Shown here: positions 24,688 to 34,094 of the stretch, one piece after another | Numbering within the stretch: the first letter of the stretch is position 1 | Layout of the letters: each line of letters starts with the position of its first letter | From: Immundisolibacter sp049322795 | GTDB lineage: Bacteria > Pseudomonadota > Gammaproteobacteria > Immundisolibacterales > Immundisolibacteraceae | Reading direction: 5' to 3' | DNA length: 64,000 bases | NCBI GenBank assembly: GCA_049322795.1 | Contig: JBMOQH010000012.1 | Coordinates: 44,549 to 108,548 of the forward strand | The notes under the pieces: generated by a model | The model's input: the letters and a program-made list of their open reading frames with translations, nothing else | Database searches by the model: none | Told to the model about the DNA's origin: nothing | Program-made: the position numbers and the translations under genes

Positions 24688-26652
24688 ATGACCGATACCG
24701 ACGTGCTTCTGTGGCAGCCGTCCGCCCAGCGCATCGCGGACGCGAATCTGACGGCCTTTATCGCCCGCTACCGGCCGGGCGCCGACTACGCGCGGCTGTA
24801 TGACTGGTCGGTGGCCGAGCCGGCGGCGTTCTGGGCGGCGCTGTGGGAGTTCTGCGGCATCGTCCAGCACGCGCCGCCGCGCGCGGTGCTGGAGCACGCG
24901 GACCGCATGCCCGGCGCTCGGTGGTTCCCGGGCGCCACGCTCAACTTCGCCGAGAACCTGCTGCGCTGGCGCGATGACCACCCGGCGCTGGTGTTCCGCG
25001 ACGAGACCGGCTCCCGGCGCGAGCTGAGCTACGCCGATCTCGCCGCGCAGGTCGGCGCCCTCACGGCGGCGTTGCGGGAATTCGGCGTGCAGCCGGGTGA
25101 CCGGGTGGCGGGCTATCTGCCGAACATCCCGCAGGCGATGGTCGCCATGCTGGCGGCGGCGAGTCTCGGCGCCGTGTGGTCGTCCTGCTCGCCGGATTTC
25201 GGCGCGCGTGCGGTGCTGGACCGCTTCGGGCAGATCGCGCCCAAGGTGGTGTTCGTGTGCGGCGGGTATCACTACAACGGCCGGCCGCAGGACCGCCGCG
25301 CGGCGGTGGCGGAGATTCTGGCCGGCCTGCCGACGGCGCAGCACGTGGTGGCGGTGCACTACGGCCCGTGGCGCGTTGGCGAGGCGCCCCTTTCGACCAG
25401 CGCGCTGCACGACTGGGACGCGCTGCTCGCCAAGCATGCGGGCACGGCGCCGAGCTTCACGCCCTTGCCGTTCGACCATCCGCTGTACGTGCTGTACTCG
25501 TCCGGCACCACCGGCGTGCCCAAGGGCATCGTGCACGGCGCCGGCGGCACGCTGCTGCAGCACCGCAAGGAGCACGTGCTGCACACGGATCTCACGCGCG
25601 ACGACCGGCTGATCTACTTCACCACCACCGGCTGGATGATGTGGAACTGGCTGGCGAGCGCGCTCGCCTGCGGCTGCACGCTGATCCTGTACGACGGGGC
25701 GCCGTTCGTGCGCCCGGCGGAGCTGTTCGACATCGCCGAGCAGGAGCGGGTGACGGTGTTCGGCACCAGCGCCAAATACCTGGCGGCGGCCGAGAAGGCG
25801 GGGCTCAAACCAGCCGCCACCCACGATCTCACCGCCCTGCGCACGCTGCTGTCCACGGGCTCGCCGCTGGCGCCGGAAGGCTTCGACTACGTCTACCGCG
25901 ACATCAAGGCCGACCTGCTGCTGTCGTCCATCAGCGGCGGCACCGACATCTGCGGCTGCTTCGTTGCCGGCAACCCGATCGGCCCCGTGTACCGCGGCGA
26001 GCTGCAGGCGCGCGCGCTCGGCATGGCGGTGCGCGTCTACGACGAGGCCGGCCGCGAGTTGATCGGACAGAAGGGCGAGCTGGTGTGCGTGCAGCCGTTT
26101 CCGTCCATGCCCGTCGGCTTCTGGAACGACCCCGACGGCGCCCGCTACCGGGCGGCGTACTTCGAGAAATTCCCCGGCGTGTGGTGCCACGGCGACTACG
26201 TGGCGCTGAATGCCCGCGGCGGCATGGTGGTGTACGGCCGCTCGGACGCGGTGCTGAACCCCGGCGGGGTGCGCATCGGCACCGCCGAGCTGTACCGCGA
26301 GGTGGAGCGCCACCCCGAGGTGCTGGAGGCGGTCGCCGTGGGTCATGAGACCGGCGACGACGTGGAGGTGGTGTTGTTCCTGCGCCTGGCGGGCGGCGCG
26401 ACGCTGGACGACACGCTGCGCGAGCGCCTGCGCGCCGCCATCCGCAGCAACGTGAGTCCGCGCCACGTGCCGGCGCACATCCTGGCGGTGCCGGACATCC
26501 CGCGCACCATCAGCGGCAAGATCGCGGAACTGGCGGTGCGCGAGGCCATCCACGGCCGGCCGGTGAAGAACCTGGACGCGCTGGCCAACCCGGCGGCGAT
26601 CAAGCAGTTCGCGGGCCTGTTCCCGGCGGCGAAGGATCGCCGCCGTCGCTGA
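24688..26652 (+). CDS. aacS: Acetoacetyl-CoA synthetase
   Basis: This 654-residue ANL-superfamily enzyme activates acetoacetate to acetoacetyl-CoA through an adenylate. The P-loop is YSSGTTGVPKGIVHGAGG (about 271-288). Other landmarks are the acetyl-CoA-synthetase-like TTTGWMMWNW, SISGGTDICGCF, the hinge YGRSDAVLNPGGVRIGTAE and the C-terminal catalytic Lys in RTISGKIAE. Length and the N-terminal WQPS...ANLTAFIARY match acetoacetyl-CoA synthetase better than acetyl-CoA synthetase. The ATG at 24688 is preferred over one 19 codons upstream, which lies in the repeat/terminator region. It may salvage acetoacetate from catabolism of aromatics or storage polymer; that link is inference. Confidence 0.92.
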   Translation: MTDTDVLLWQPSAQRIADANLTAFIARYRPGADYARLYDWSVAEPAAFWAALWEFCGIVQHAPPRAVLEHADRMPGARWFPGATLNFAENLLRWRDDHPALVFRDETGSRRELSYADLAAQVGALTAALREFGVQPGDRVAGYLPNIPQAMVAMLAAASLGAVWSSCSPDFGARAVLDRFGQIAPKVVFVCGGYHYNGRPQDRRAAVAEILAGLPTAQHVVAVHYGPWRVGEAPLSTSALHDWDALLAKHAGTAPSFTPLPFDHPLYVLYSSGTTGVPKGIVHGAGGTLLQHRKEHVLHTDLTRDDRLIYFTTTGWMMWNWLASALACGCTLILYDGAPFVRPAELFDIAEQERVTVFGTSAKYLAAAEKAGLKPAATHDLTALRTLLSTGSPLAPEGFDYVYRDIKADLLLSSISGGTDICGCFVAGNPIGPVYRGELQARALGMAVRVYDEAGRELIGQKGELVCVQPFPSMPVGFWNDPDGARYRAAYFEKFPGVWCHGDYVALNARGGMVVYGRSDAVLNPGGVRIGTAELYREVERHPEVLEAVAVGHETGDDVEVVLFLRLAGGATLDDTLRERLRAAIRSNVSPRHVPAHILAVPDIPRTISGKIAELAVREAIHGRPVKNLDALANPAAIKQFAGLFPAAKDRRRR

Positions 26653-26780
26653 GACATGGCCGGCCGGGTCGTCGTCAAATTCCCGTCGAATGCGTCCCGC
26701 CAGAACGTGCTGCGCGTCCACGAAATGGCGTTTTCTGCTTTTTAGTTAAATAACCACATGAAATAAAACAAAAAATAATC

Positions 26781-26796
26781 TGGCATCCGGATTGCT
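26781..26796 (+). promoter_or_regulatory. Sigma-54 promoter of the flagellar operon
   Basis: TGGCATC-CGGA-TTGCT has the -24 GG (26782-26783) and -12 GC (26794-26795) at the fixed sigma-54 spacing. An A/T-rich stretch precedes it, and it lies about 40 bases before the fliL ATG. In Pseudomonas and Vibrio the fliL-fliR/flhB genes are RpoN-dependent with FleQ/FlrC-type activators. No activator gene is in the window. Confidence 0.85.
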
Positions 26797-26834
26797 TAAG
26801 GCTCGACCGAATCCTCACATGGAGCGGATCAGGC

Positions 26835-27344
26835 ATGGCGACTCGGGAAGCGGATCTGGATCTCGGCGGCGCGGCGCCGAAGAAGGGCGGTGTCAAATCC
26901 TGGCTGATGATCGGCGGTGGTGTCGCCGCCCTGATCGCCGCCAGCATCGGCGGCACGGTTTATCTTCTCGGCGGCAAGGCCGAACCGGCCGATGGCAAGC
27001 AGGCCAAGGCCGAGAAGGTGGTCGCTCCGCCGGTCTACACGCCCCTCGAACCACCTTTCGTGGTCAATTTCGAGGACGAAGGCACCATCCGTTTCCTGCA
27101 AGTGTCCGTTGAAGTGATGAGCCGCGACCCGAAGGTTGCCGAGGCCATCAAGCTGCACATGCCGGCCATCCGCGACCAGCTGATCATGCTGTTCAGCGAC
27201 GTCGACTACGCGGCGCTCAGCAGCCGCGAGGGCAAGGACGCCCTGCGCGGCAAGGCGTTTGACGCGGTCAAGAGCATTCTCAAGGCCCAGGGCGCTTCCA
27301 GCCGCGTCGAGGGCGTCTATTTCACCAACTTCGTGATGCAGTGA
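26835..27344 (+). CDS. fliL: Flagellar basal body protein FliL
   Basis: This 169-residue single-pass inner-membrane protein has a cytoplasmic N-terminus, a membrane helix (about 25-46) and a periplasmic domain containing PPFVVNFEDEGTIRFLQVSVEV. The family C-terminus follows (VEGVYFTNFVMQ). FliL surrounds the stator and supports torque. It is first in the flagellar operon behind the sigma-54 promoter and shares one base with fliM. Confidence 0.95.
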   Translation: MATREADLDLGGAAPKKGGVKSWLMIGGGVAALIAASIGGTVYLLGGKAEPADGKQAKAEKVVAPPVYTPLEPPFVVNFEDEGTIRFLQVSVEVMSRDPKVAEAIKLHMPAIRDQLIMLFSDVDYAALSSREGKDALRGKAFDAVKSILKAQGASSRVEGVYFTNFVMQ

Positions 27345-28339
27345 TGGCGCGCGACGAGCTCCTGTCCGAGGACGAGCTGAGCGCGCTGCTCGACGCCGCG
27401 CCTGCGGCGGCGCGCGCTTCGGCCAGTGGCGCGGCCGAGCCGTACGACCTGACCAGCCGCATGGCGGCGCTCGACGGTGCCGACCTGCCCGCGCTGGACC
27501 GCATCACCGAGTACTTCTGCGAGGGCATGACGCGCAGCGTCACGCGCTATCTGGGCCGCGACACGCTGGTGTCCTTACGCGGCTCGCAGGTGCGCGAGTA
27601 CCGCGATTTCGTGCATTCCCTGCCGGAGCGCGCCAGCGTGCGCGGTCTCGACATTCCGCCGCTGGCCGGATGCGGCGCACTGGTGCTGGAGCCGGCCCTG
27701 TTGTTCACGGTGGTCGAAAGCTTCTTCGGCGGCGGGCGCGCCTCGTCGCCGCCGAGCCAGCGCGATCTGACGCCGACCGAGCGCCGCATGCTCGGCAATC
27801 TGGTGGATCTGCTGCTGCCCGAGCTACAGGTCGCCTGGACGCCGGTGCTGCCCCTGACGCCGGCCGTGGCGGCCAGCGACGTGGACCCCTTGCTGGTGTC
27901 GCTGATCGATCCCGCCGAACTGGTGCTGGTGCAGAGCTTCGAGGTGGCGCTGCTGGGCGGTGGCGGGGATTTTCACCTGGCCTTGCCGATATCGGCCCTG
28001 CAGAGCGTGTGGCCGGCGCTGCGCGCCGGCGCGCCGGCCGCCGCGCCGGACGACAGCGCCTGGCGCGCCGCCCTGCGCGGTCGCGTGATGGACACGCGCC
28101 TGCCGCTCAAGGCGGTTGTGGCGCGCCGGCAATCCACGCTGCGCCGCGTGCTCGCGCTGCAAGTGGGCGAGGTGCTGACCTTCGAGCGTGGCGACGGTGC
28201 GCAGCTCCAAGTGGCCGGCAAGCCGCTGCTCACGGGCGAATTCGGGGTTTTCAACGGTAACAACGCCGTGTCGGTGACGGGCCGTGTGCCTCGTCCCGCG
28301 GCCGGTGGGGCGCAGGGCAACGAAGGAGAGCGGGTCTGA
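27344..28339 (+). CDS. fliM: Flagellar switch protein FliM
   Basis: This 331-residue C-ring protein sets rotation direction together with FliG and FliN. The N-terminal LLSEDELSALLDA (about 5-17) corresponds to the segment that binds phospho-CheY. The middle CheC-like domain (FFGGGRASS) and the C-terminal SpoA domain follow. The ATG at 27344 overlaps the fliL stop (TGATG). The presence of a CheY-binding-type N-terminus implies chemotaxis genes exist elsewhere in the genome. Confidence 0.95.
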   Translation: MARDELLSEDELSALLDAAPAAARASASGAAEPYDLTSRMAALDGADLPALDRITEYFCEGMTRSVTRYLGRDTLVSLRGSQVREYRDFVHSLPERASVRGLDIPPLAGCGALVLEPALLFTVVESFFGGGRASSPPSQRDLTPTERRMLGNLVDLLLPELQVAWTPVLPLTPAVAASDVDPLLVSLIDPAELVLVQSFEVALLGGGGDFHLALPISALQSVWPALRAGAPAAAPDDSAWRAALRGRVMDTRLPLKAVVARRQSTLRRVLALQVGEVLTFERGDGAQLQVAGKPLLTGEFGVFNGNNAVSVTGRVPRPAAGGAQGNEGERV

Positions 28340-28659
28340 TGGAACTCGAACTGGAACAAGCGGCGAACGCTGCCAAGGCGGCACTGCCAGGCGGCGCCGA
28401 TGTGGACCTCGGCATGATCATGGACATCCCGATCACGCTCACGGTGGAAGTCGGCCAGACGCGCATGAGCATCGGCCGCCTGCTGGCGCTCGGCCAGGGC
28501 GCGGTGGTGGAACTCGACCGCGTGGCCGGCGAGCCGCTCGACGTGCTGGCCAACGGCACGCTGGTGGCGCGCGGCGAGGTGGTGGTGGTCGAGGACAAGT
28601 TCGGCATCCGCCTGACCGAGGTGGTGAGCCCGGCGGCGCGCGCGGCAGGAGCTGCTTGA
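28339..28659 (+). CDS. fliN: Flagellar switch protein FliN
   Basis: This 106-residue protein has the SpoA domain of FliN (about 30-100): IPITLTVEVGQTRMSIGRLLALGQGAVVELDR, then VLANGTLVARGEVVVVEDKFGIRLTE. It forms the lower C-ring and docks the export ATPase complex. It overlaps fliM and fliO by one base at each end, so the three are translationally coupled. Confidence 0.96.
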   Translation: MELELEQAANAAKAALPGGADVDLGMIMDIPITLTVEVGQTRMSIGRLLALGQGAVVELDRVAGEPLDVLANGTLVARGEVVVVEDKFGIRLTEVVSPAARAAGAA

Positions 28660-29030
28660 TGCGCGCAGCCGCCCTGTTGCTGCTCCTGCCCTTGCCGGCC
28701 GCCGCGGCGCCGTCGGCATTGGCGGCAAGCGGGCAGATGCTGGTCAGCCTGCTGCTGGTGCTGGGCTTGCTGGGCGGCCTGTTCGTGCTGCTGAAGCGCC
28801 TGCAGGTGCGCGGCGGTGCCGGCGGCGCCATCCGCGTGCTGGCGGCGCAGAGTCTTGGCACGCGCGAGCGGGCGGTGCTGGTGGAAGTGGCCGGCCGGCA
28901 GGTGTTGATCGGTGTGGCGCCCGGGCGCGTGCAGACGCTGCTGGTGCTGGACGGGACGCCCGGCGTGACAGGCGAGGCGCCGTTCGCGGCGGCGCTCGAT
29001 GCCGCCCGCGGCGCGCAGGCGGCGCCATGA
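28659..29030 (+). CDS. fliO: Flagellar export assembly protein FliO
   Basis: This 123-residue protein has an N-terminal hydrophobic signal-like segment (about 1-20), a membrane helix (about 26-46) and a soluble FliO domain (IRVLAAQSLGTRERAVLVEVAG). FliO stabilises FliP during assembly of the export gate. The family is poorly conserved; position between fliN and fliP makes the call firm. The ATG overlaps the fliN stop. Confidence 0.92.
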   Translation: MRAAALLLLLPLPAAAAPSALAASGQMLVSLLLVLGLLGGLFVLLKRLQVRGGAGGAIRVLAAQSLGTRERAVLVEVAGRQVLIGVAPGRVQTLLVLDGTPGVTGEAPFAAALDAARGAQAAP

Positions 29031-29764
29031 AGCGCCTGCTGATCGCCCTGTTGCTGCTGGCGCCGCTGCCGGCGCTGGCGCAGGCCGGCCTGCCGGCGCT
29101 GACGCTGACGCAGGCCGCCGGCGGCGGCCAGACCTGGAGCGTGAGCCTCCAGGTGCTGGCGGTGATGACCTTCCTCACGCTGCTGCCGGGCGTGCTGCTG
29201 GCCATGACGTCCTTCACGCGCATCGTGATCGTGCTGGCCATCCTGCGCCAGGCGCTCGGCACCGGGCAGACGCCGTCGGCGCAGATTCTGGCCGGGCTGG
29301 CGCTGCTGCTGACGCTGTTCGTGATGGGGCCGGTGCTCGAGCGCATCAACGGCGACGCGCTGCAGCCTTATCTGAAGGAAGAACTCAGCCTGCCCGACGC
29401 GGCCCAGAAGGCCGCCGCGCCGCTGCGGCAGTTCATGCTGGCGCAGACGCGCGAGAGCGACATCGCCACCTTCGCCCGCATCGCCGGCAAGGACGCGGCC
29501 TTCGAGAGCCCGGACGCGGTGCCGTTCACGCTGCTGGTGGCGGCCTTCGTGACCAGCGAGCTCAAGACGGCCTTTCAGATCGGCTTTCTGCTGTTCATTC
29601 CGTTCGTGGTCATTGATCTCGTGGTCGCCAGCGTGCTGATGTCGCTCGGCATGATGATGCTGTCGCCGATGATCATCTCGCTGCCGTTCAAGATCATGCT
29701 GTTCGTGCTGGTGGACGGCTGGTCGCTGGTGCTCGGCACGCTGGCCGGCAGTTTTTACCGGTGA
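29027..29764 (+). CDS. fliP: Flagellar export gate protein FliP
   Basis: This 245-residue protein has a cleavable signal peptide (about 1-20) and four membrane helices. Family motifs are FTRIVIVLAILRQALGTGQTP, FVMGPV, FVTSELKTAFQIGF and MSLGMMMLSPMIISLPFKIMLFV. FliP forms most of the ring of the type III export gate in the inner membrane. It overlaps fliO by four bases. Confidence 0.97.
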   Translation: MKRLLIALLLLAPLPALAQAGLPALTLTQAAGGGQTWSVSLQVLAVMTFLTLLPGVLLAMTSFTRIVIVLAILRQALGTGQTPSAQILAGLALLLTLFVMGPVLERINGDALQPYLKEELSLPDAAQKAAAPLRQFMLAQTRESDIATFARIAGKDAAFESPDAVPFTLLVAAFVTSELKTAFQIGFLLFIPFVVIDLVVASVLMSLGMMMLSPMIISLPFKIMLFVLVDGWSLVLGTLAGSFYR

Positions 29765-29771
29765 TCGCGCC

Positions 29772-30041
29772 GTGACCCCGCAAACCGTGATCGACGTCGG
29801 CCGCGAGGCGCTGTGGATGTGCCTGCTGCTGGCCGGCGGGCCGCTGCTGGCGATGCTGGTGGTGGGTCTCGTGGTCGGCATGCTGCAGGCCGCCACGCAG
29901 ATCAACGAGATGACGCTCAGCTTCGTGCCCAAGCTGATCGCCATGGCGCTGCTGCTGGTGCTGACCGGGCCGTGGCTGTTGCAGACGCTGGTCGATTACA
30001 CGCACCGGCTGGTCACGTCCATCCCGGGGTTGGTCGGCTGA
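29772..30041 (+). CDS. fliQ: Flagellar export gate protein FliQ
   Basis: This 89-residue protein has two membrane helices (about 14-42 and 50-75) with the family motif LVVGMLQAATQINEMTLSF-like sequence between. FliQ wraps the FliP-FliR gate. Start is GTG at 29772, seven bases after fliP; the stop overlaps the fliR ATG. Confidence 0.97.
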   Translation: MTPQTVIDVGREALWMCLLLAGGPLLAMLVVGLVVGMLQAATQINEMTLSFVPKLIAMALLLVLTGPWLLQTLVDYTHRLVTSIPGLVG

Positions 30042-30817
30042 TGGACATCGACAGCGCCCGCATCGGCGCCTGGGTCGGCCAGTTCGTGTGGCCGTTCCTG
30101 CGGTTGTCGGCGTTCCTGCTGGCGGCGCCGCTGTTCGGCGCGCGCGGCGTGCCGGTGCGCGTGCGCATCACCCTCGCCGTTGCGCTCGCCGTGCTGCTGG
30201 TGCCCACCCTGCCGCCGATGCCGGCGGTCGATTTCCTGTCGCCGCTCGGCCTGCTGACGGCTCTGCAGCAGGTGGGCATCGGGCTGCTGGGCGGTTTTCT
30301 GTTGCAGCTTTTCCTGGCCGCGCTCACGTTTGCCGGTGAGTTGATCTCGCTCGGCATGGGCCTCGGCTTCGCCTCCATGGTGGACCCGCAAAACGGCGTC
30401 AGCGTGCCGATCCTGTCGCAGCTCTACCTCATGCTGGTGCTGCTGCTGATGCTGGCGGCCAACGGCCACCTGCTGTTGCTGGAGCTCCTCGCGCGCAGTT
30501 TCACCACCCTGCCGGTGGGGCCGGATGGACTGGCGTTTTCCGATTTTCGCGCCGTGGCCGGTTTCGTCACCGACATGTTCGCGCTCGGCCTGCTGGTGGC
30601 GCTGCCGGCGGTGACGGTGCTGCTGGTGGTGAACCTGGTGTTTGCCGTAATCAGCCGCGCCGCGCCGCAGCTGAACCTGTTCGCGGTCGGCTTTCCGGTG
30701 TCGCTGCTGGTCGGCCTGTTGGTGGTGCTGCTGACGCTGCCGGCGCTGACCGGCCAGTGGGACGGCGTGTTCGGGCAGGCCACCGCGCGCCTGTCTGCCC
30801 TGTTCGGAGGCCGCTGA
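30041..30817 (+). CDS. fliR: Flagellar export gate protein FliR
   Basis: This 258-residue protein has about six membrane helices and the family motifs RLSAFLLAAPLFGARGVP, GELISLGMGLGFASMVDPQ and LNLFAVGFPVS. One FliR joins five FliP and four FliQ in the export gate. The true start is the ATG at 30041, overlapping the fliQ stop. Confidence 0.96.
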   Translation: MDIDSARIGAWVGQFVWPFLRLSAFLLAAPLFGARGVPVRVRITLAVALAVLLVPTLPPMPAVDFLSPLGLLTALQQVGIGLLGGFLLQLFLAALTFAGELISLGMGLGFASMVDPQNGVSVPILSQLYLMLVLLLMLAANGHLLLLELLARSFTTLPVGPDGLAFSDFRAVAGFVTDMFALGLLVALPAVTVLLVVNLVFAVISRAAPQLNLFAVGFPVSLLVGLLVVLLTLPALTGQWDGVFGQATARLSALFGGR

Positions 30818-30818
30818 C

Positions 30819-31955
30819 GTGGCCGAGGACAGCGCCCAGGAAAAAACGGAAAAGGCCACGCCCAAGCGTCTGAAGGACGCGCGGGACAAAGGCCAGGTCG
30901 CGCGCTCACGGGAGCTGAATTCGGCCGCGCTGGTGCTGCTGGGGACGGCCGGCCTGTGGGCGCTGGGTGGGCATCTGGGCAGCGTTTTCGCTGGCCTGAT
31001 GCGGGCCGGTTTCACGGTGGAGCGGCCGGACGCGCTCGATCCGTCCGCGCTCGCCACGCGCCTGGGCGAGGCTGCCGGGCAGGCGCTGTGGGCGCTCGCG
31101 CCGTGGCTGCTGCTGGCCATGGCGGTGGCGGCGGCGGCGCCGCTGCTGCTGGGCGGCTTTCTGCTGTCCGGCGAGAACCTGACGCCCAAGTTCGGGCGCC
31201 TGAGCCCGGCCAAGGGCCTCAAACGCGTGTTCTCGGCCCAGGGCGCGGTCGAGACCGGCAAGGCGCTGGCCAAGTTTCTGGTGCTGGGCGGCATCGCCTG
31301 GCTGGTGGTGCGGCAGATGGCGCCGGCGCTGCTGGCGCTCGGCACCGAGCCGATGCCGGGGGCGATCCTGCACGCCGGCAGCCTTACGGCGAAGGCGTTT
31401 TTCCTGACAGCGCTCGGTCTGCTGCTGATCGCCGCCGCGGATGTGCCGTTTCAGCTGTGGAACCACGCCCGTCAGCTGCGCATGACGCGCCAGGACATCA
31501 AGGACGAGATGAAGGAAAGCGAGGGCCGGCCGGAGGTGCGCGGGCGCATCCGCCAGCGCCAGCAGGAGCTCTCCCGCCGCCGGATGATGCAGGACATTCC
31601 GAAGGCATCGGTGGTGGTGACCAACCCCACCCACTACGCCGTGGCGCTGCGTTACGAGGTTGGCGGCGACGGCGCGCCGCGCCTGGTGGCCAAGGGCGCG
31701 GACCTGGTCGCCCAGCAGATTCGCGAGTTGGCCAGGGAGCACGGCGTGCCGATCCTGGAGCAGCCGCCGCTGGCTCGCGCGCTGTTCTACACCACCCGGC
31801 TCGGCGCCGAGGTGCCGCGCGAGCTCTACACCGTGGTGGCGCAGGTGCTGGCCTGGGTGTACCAGCTGCGCGCCGGCCAGCGCGGCCTGGTCGACCTGCC
31901 GGCGCTCAGCGTGCCGGACGAATTGCAACGGCCGCGCGGCGGCGTGGCGCATTGA
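30819..31955 (+). CDS. flhB: Flagellar export protein FlhB
   Basis: This 378-residue protein has an N-terminal segment AEDSAQEKTEKATPKRLKDA typical of FlhB, four membrane helices (about 30-210) and a cytoplasmic domain with the self-cleavage site Asn269-Pro-Thr-His272. Cleavage there switches export from rod/hook to filament proteins. The start is GTG, one base after the fliR stop. The tail (about 350-378) is slightly longer than the E. coli form ends but within family range. Confidence 0.97.
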   Translation: MAEDSAQEKTEKATPKRLKDARDKGQVARSRELNSAALVLLGTAGLWALGGHLGSVFAGLMRAGFTVERPDALDPSALATRLGEAAGQALWALAPWLLLAMAVAAAAPLLLGGFLLSGENLTPKFGRLSPAKGLKRVFSAQGAVETGKALAKFLVLGGIAWLVVRQMAPALLALGTEPMPGAILHAGSLTAKAFFLTALGLLLIAAADVPFQLWNHARQLRMTRQDIKDEMKESEGRPEVRGRIRQRQQELSRRRMMQDIPKASVVVTNPTHYAVALRYEVGGDGAPRLVAKGADLVAQQIRELAREHGVPILEQPPLARALFYTTRLGAEVPRELYTVVAQVLAWVYQLRAGQRGLVDLPALSVPDELQRPRGGVAH

Positions 31956-31978
31956 GCTAGTCCCGAGGAGACCGAGAC

Positions 31979-34069
31979 GTGACGACCGCAACCGTTCGAG
32001 TCGGCAACTGGCGCGCGCTGGCCGGGCTGGGCCTGGGCACCCCGCTGCTGGTGCTGACGCTGCTCGGCATGATGCTGATCCCGCTGCCGCCGCTGCTGCT
32101 GGACCTGCTGTTCACGTTCAACATCGCGCTGTCGCTGGTGGTGCTGCTGGTGGCGGTATACGCGCTGCGGCCGCTGGACTTCGCCGTGTTCCCGACCCTG
32201 CTGCTGGTGGCGACGCTGCTGCGCCTGGCGCTGAACGTGGCCTCGACCCGCCTGGTGCTGCTCGAGGGCCACACCGGCCCGGGTGCGGCCGGGCACGTGA
32301 TCGAGGCCTTCGGGTCGTTCGTGATCGGCGGCAACTACGCGGTCGGTCTGATCGTGTTCGTCATCCTCATGATCATCAACTTCGCGGTGGTCACCAAGGG
32401 CGCCGGGCGCGTGTCGGAAGTGAACGCCCGCTTCACGCTGGACGCCATGCCCGGTCGGCAGATGGCGATCGACGCCGATCTGTCGTCCGGCATCATCAAC
32501 CAGCAGCAGGCGCAGGCCCGACGCGAGGAAGTGCGCCAGGAGTCCGACTTCTACGGCGCCATGGACGGCGCCAGCAAGTTCGTGCGCGGCGACGCCATTG
32601 CCGGCGTGCTGATCCTCGTCATCAACATCCTGGGCGGCATCGCCATCGGCATGGCCCAGCACGGCATGAGCGCCGGCGACGCCACGCGCGTGTTCAGCCT
32701 GCTGACGATTGGTGATGGTCTGGTGGCGCAGGTGCCCTCGCTGCTGCTGTCGGTGGCGGCGGCCATCCTGGTCACCCGCGTGTCGCAGGCCGAGAACGTG
32801 TCCACGCAGGTCACCAATCAGCTGCTGGCCAACCCGACCGCGCTCGGCATCGCCGGCGGGCTGGTGGGTCTGCTGGGGCTGGTGCCGGGGATGCCGCACT
32901 TCGCGTTTCTCACGCTCGGCGGTGGCCTTGGCGTGGCGGCCTGGCGTCTCACCCAGCGCCGCGCGGCGAGCGCAAGCGCAGACCCCAAGAGCGCCGACGG
33001 CCAGGCCCTGCCGGCGCCCGAGGAGCACAAGGAACTCGGCTGGGACGAGGTGGCCGGCGTCGATCTGGTCGGTCTGGAGGTCGGTTACCGCCTGATCCCG
33101 ATGGTGGACAAGGCGCAGGGCGGCGAGCTGCTGGCGCGCATCAAGGGCGTGCGCAAGAAGCTGTCCAAGGAACTCGGCTTCCTGCTGCAGCCGGTGCACA
33201 TCCGCGACAACCTGGACCTGCCGCCGGGCGGTTACCGCATCACGTTGATGGGCGCCACGGCCGGGCAGGGCGAGCTGATGCCCGACCGCGATCTCGCCAT
33301 CAACCCGGGCCACGTCTCGACGCCGGTGCCGGGCATCGCCACCAAGGACCCGAGCTTTGGTCTGGACGCGCTGTGGATCGAGCGCGGCCTGCGCGAGCAG
33401 GCGCAGATGGCCGGTTACACGGTGGTCGATGCCGCCACCGTGGTGGCGACGCACCTGTCGCAGGTGCTCACGCGCTCCGCGCACGAGCTGCTGGGCCACG
33501 AGGAAGTGCAGCAGCTGCTGGATCGCCTGGCCGCGCAGGCGCCCAAGCTGGTCGAGAACCTCACGCCCAAGGTGCTGCCGCTCGGCACCGTGCTGCGCGT
33601 GCTGCGCAACCTCCTGCAGGAGGGCGTGCCGGTGCGCGATCTGCGGACCATCGCCGAATCCTTGGCGGAGCACGGCGCGCGCAGTCAGGATCCCGACGTT
33701 CTGACGGCCCTGGTGCGGGTGGCGATCGGCCGCGGCATCGTGCAGGAGATCTTCGGAATGGCCGCAGAGCTAGCACTGATGACGCTTGACCCCGATCTGG
33801 AACGGCTGTTGCTAAAAGCCGTCCAGGGCGGCGACGGCGCGCTTGGACTCGAACCCGGACTCGCCGAACGCCTGCGCGGCCTGCTGGCCGACGCGGCGCA
33901 GCGCCAGGAGCTGCTGGGCCAGCCGGCGGTGCTGGTGGCGCCGAACGCGCTGCGGCTGTGGCTGGCGCGCTTCGTGCGGCACCTGGCGGTGGACCTCAAG
34001 GTGCTGGCCTACGAGGAGCTGCCGGAGAACCGCCAGGTGCGGGTGGTGGCGAACATCGGCGGACGCTGA
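31979..34069 (+). CDS. flhA: Flagellar export protein FlhA
   Basis: This 696-residue protein has eight membrane helices (about 1-330) including the FHIPEP-region motif set (RPLDFAVFPTLLLVATLLRLALNVASTR and DAMPGRQMAIDADL), then a four-subdomain cytoplasmic part that docks chaperone-substrate complexes. FlhA forms the nonameric ring of the export gate and couples it to proton flow. The start is GTG at 31979 with CGAGGAG upstream. It is followed after 25 bases by flhF. Confidence 0.97.
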   Translation: MTTATVRVGNWRALAGLGLGTPLLVLTLLGMMLIPLPPLLLDLLFTFNIALSLVVLLVAVYALRPLDFAVFPTLLLVATLLRLALNVASTRLVLLEGHTGPGAAGHVIEAFGSFVIGGNYAVGLIVFVILMIINFAVVTKGAGRVSEVNARFTLDAMPGRQMAIDADLSSGIINQQQAQARREEVRQESDFYGAMDGASKFVRGDAIAGVLILVINILGGIAIGMAQHGMSAGDATRVFSLLTIGDGLVAQVPSLLLSVAAAILVTRVSQAENVSTQVTNQLLANPTALGIAGGLVGLLGLVPGMPHFAFLTLGGGLGVAAWRLTQRRAASASADPKSADGQALPAPEEHKELGWDEVAGVDLVGLEVGYRLIPMVDKAQGGELLARIKGVRKKLSKELGFLLQPVHIRDNLDLPPGGYRITLMGATAGQGELMPDRDLAINPGHVSTPVPGIATKDPSFGLDALWIERGLREQAQMAGYTVVDAATVVATHLSQVLTRSAHELLGHEEVQQLLDRLAAQAPKLVENLTPKVLPLGTVLRVLRNLLQEGVPVRDLRTIAESLAEHGARSQDPDVLTALVRVAIGRGIVQEIFGMAAELALMTLDPDLERLLLKAVQGGDGALGLEPGLAERLRGLLADAAQRQELLGQPAVLVAPNALRLWLARFVRHLAVDLKVLAYEELPENRQVRVVANIGGR

Positions 34070-34094
34070 CCGGCGCCCGCCACGACACGGAGAC

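Noticed and set aside
24316..26721. Long minus-strand open frame opposite acetoacetyl-CoA synthetase
   Set aside because: It is a shadow of aacS, His/Arg/Gln-rich with no recognisable domain.
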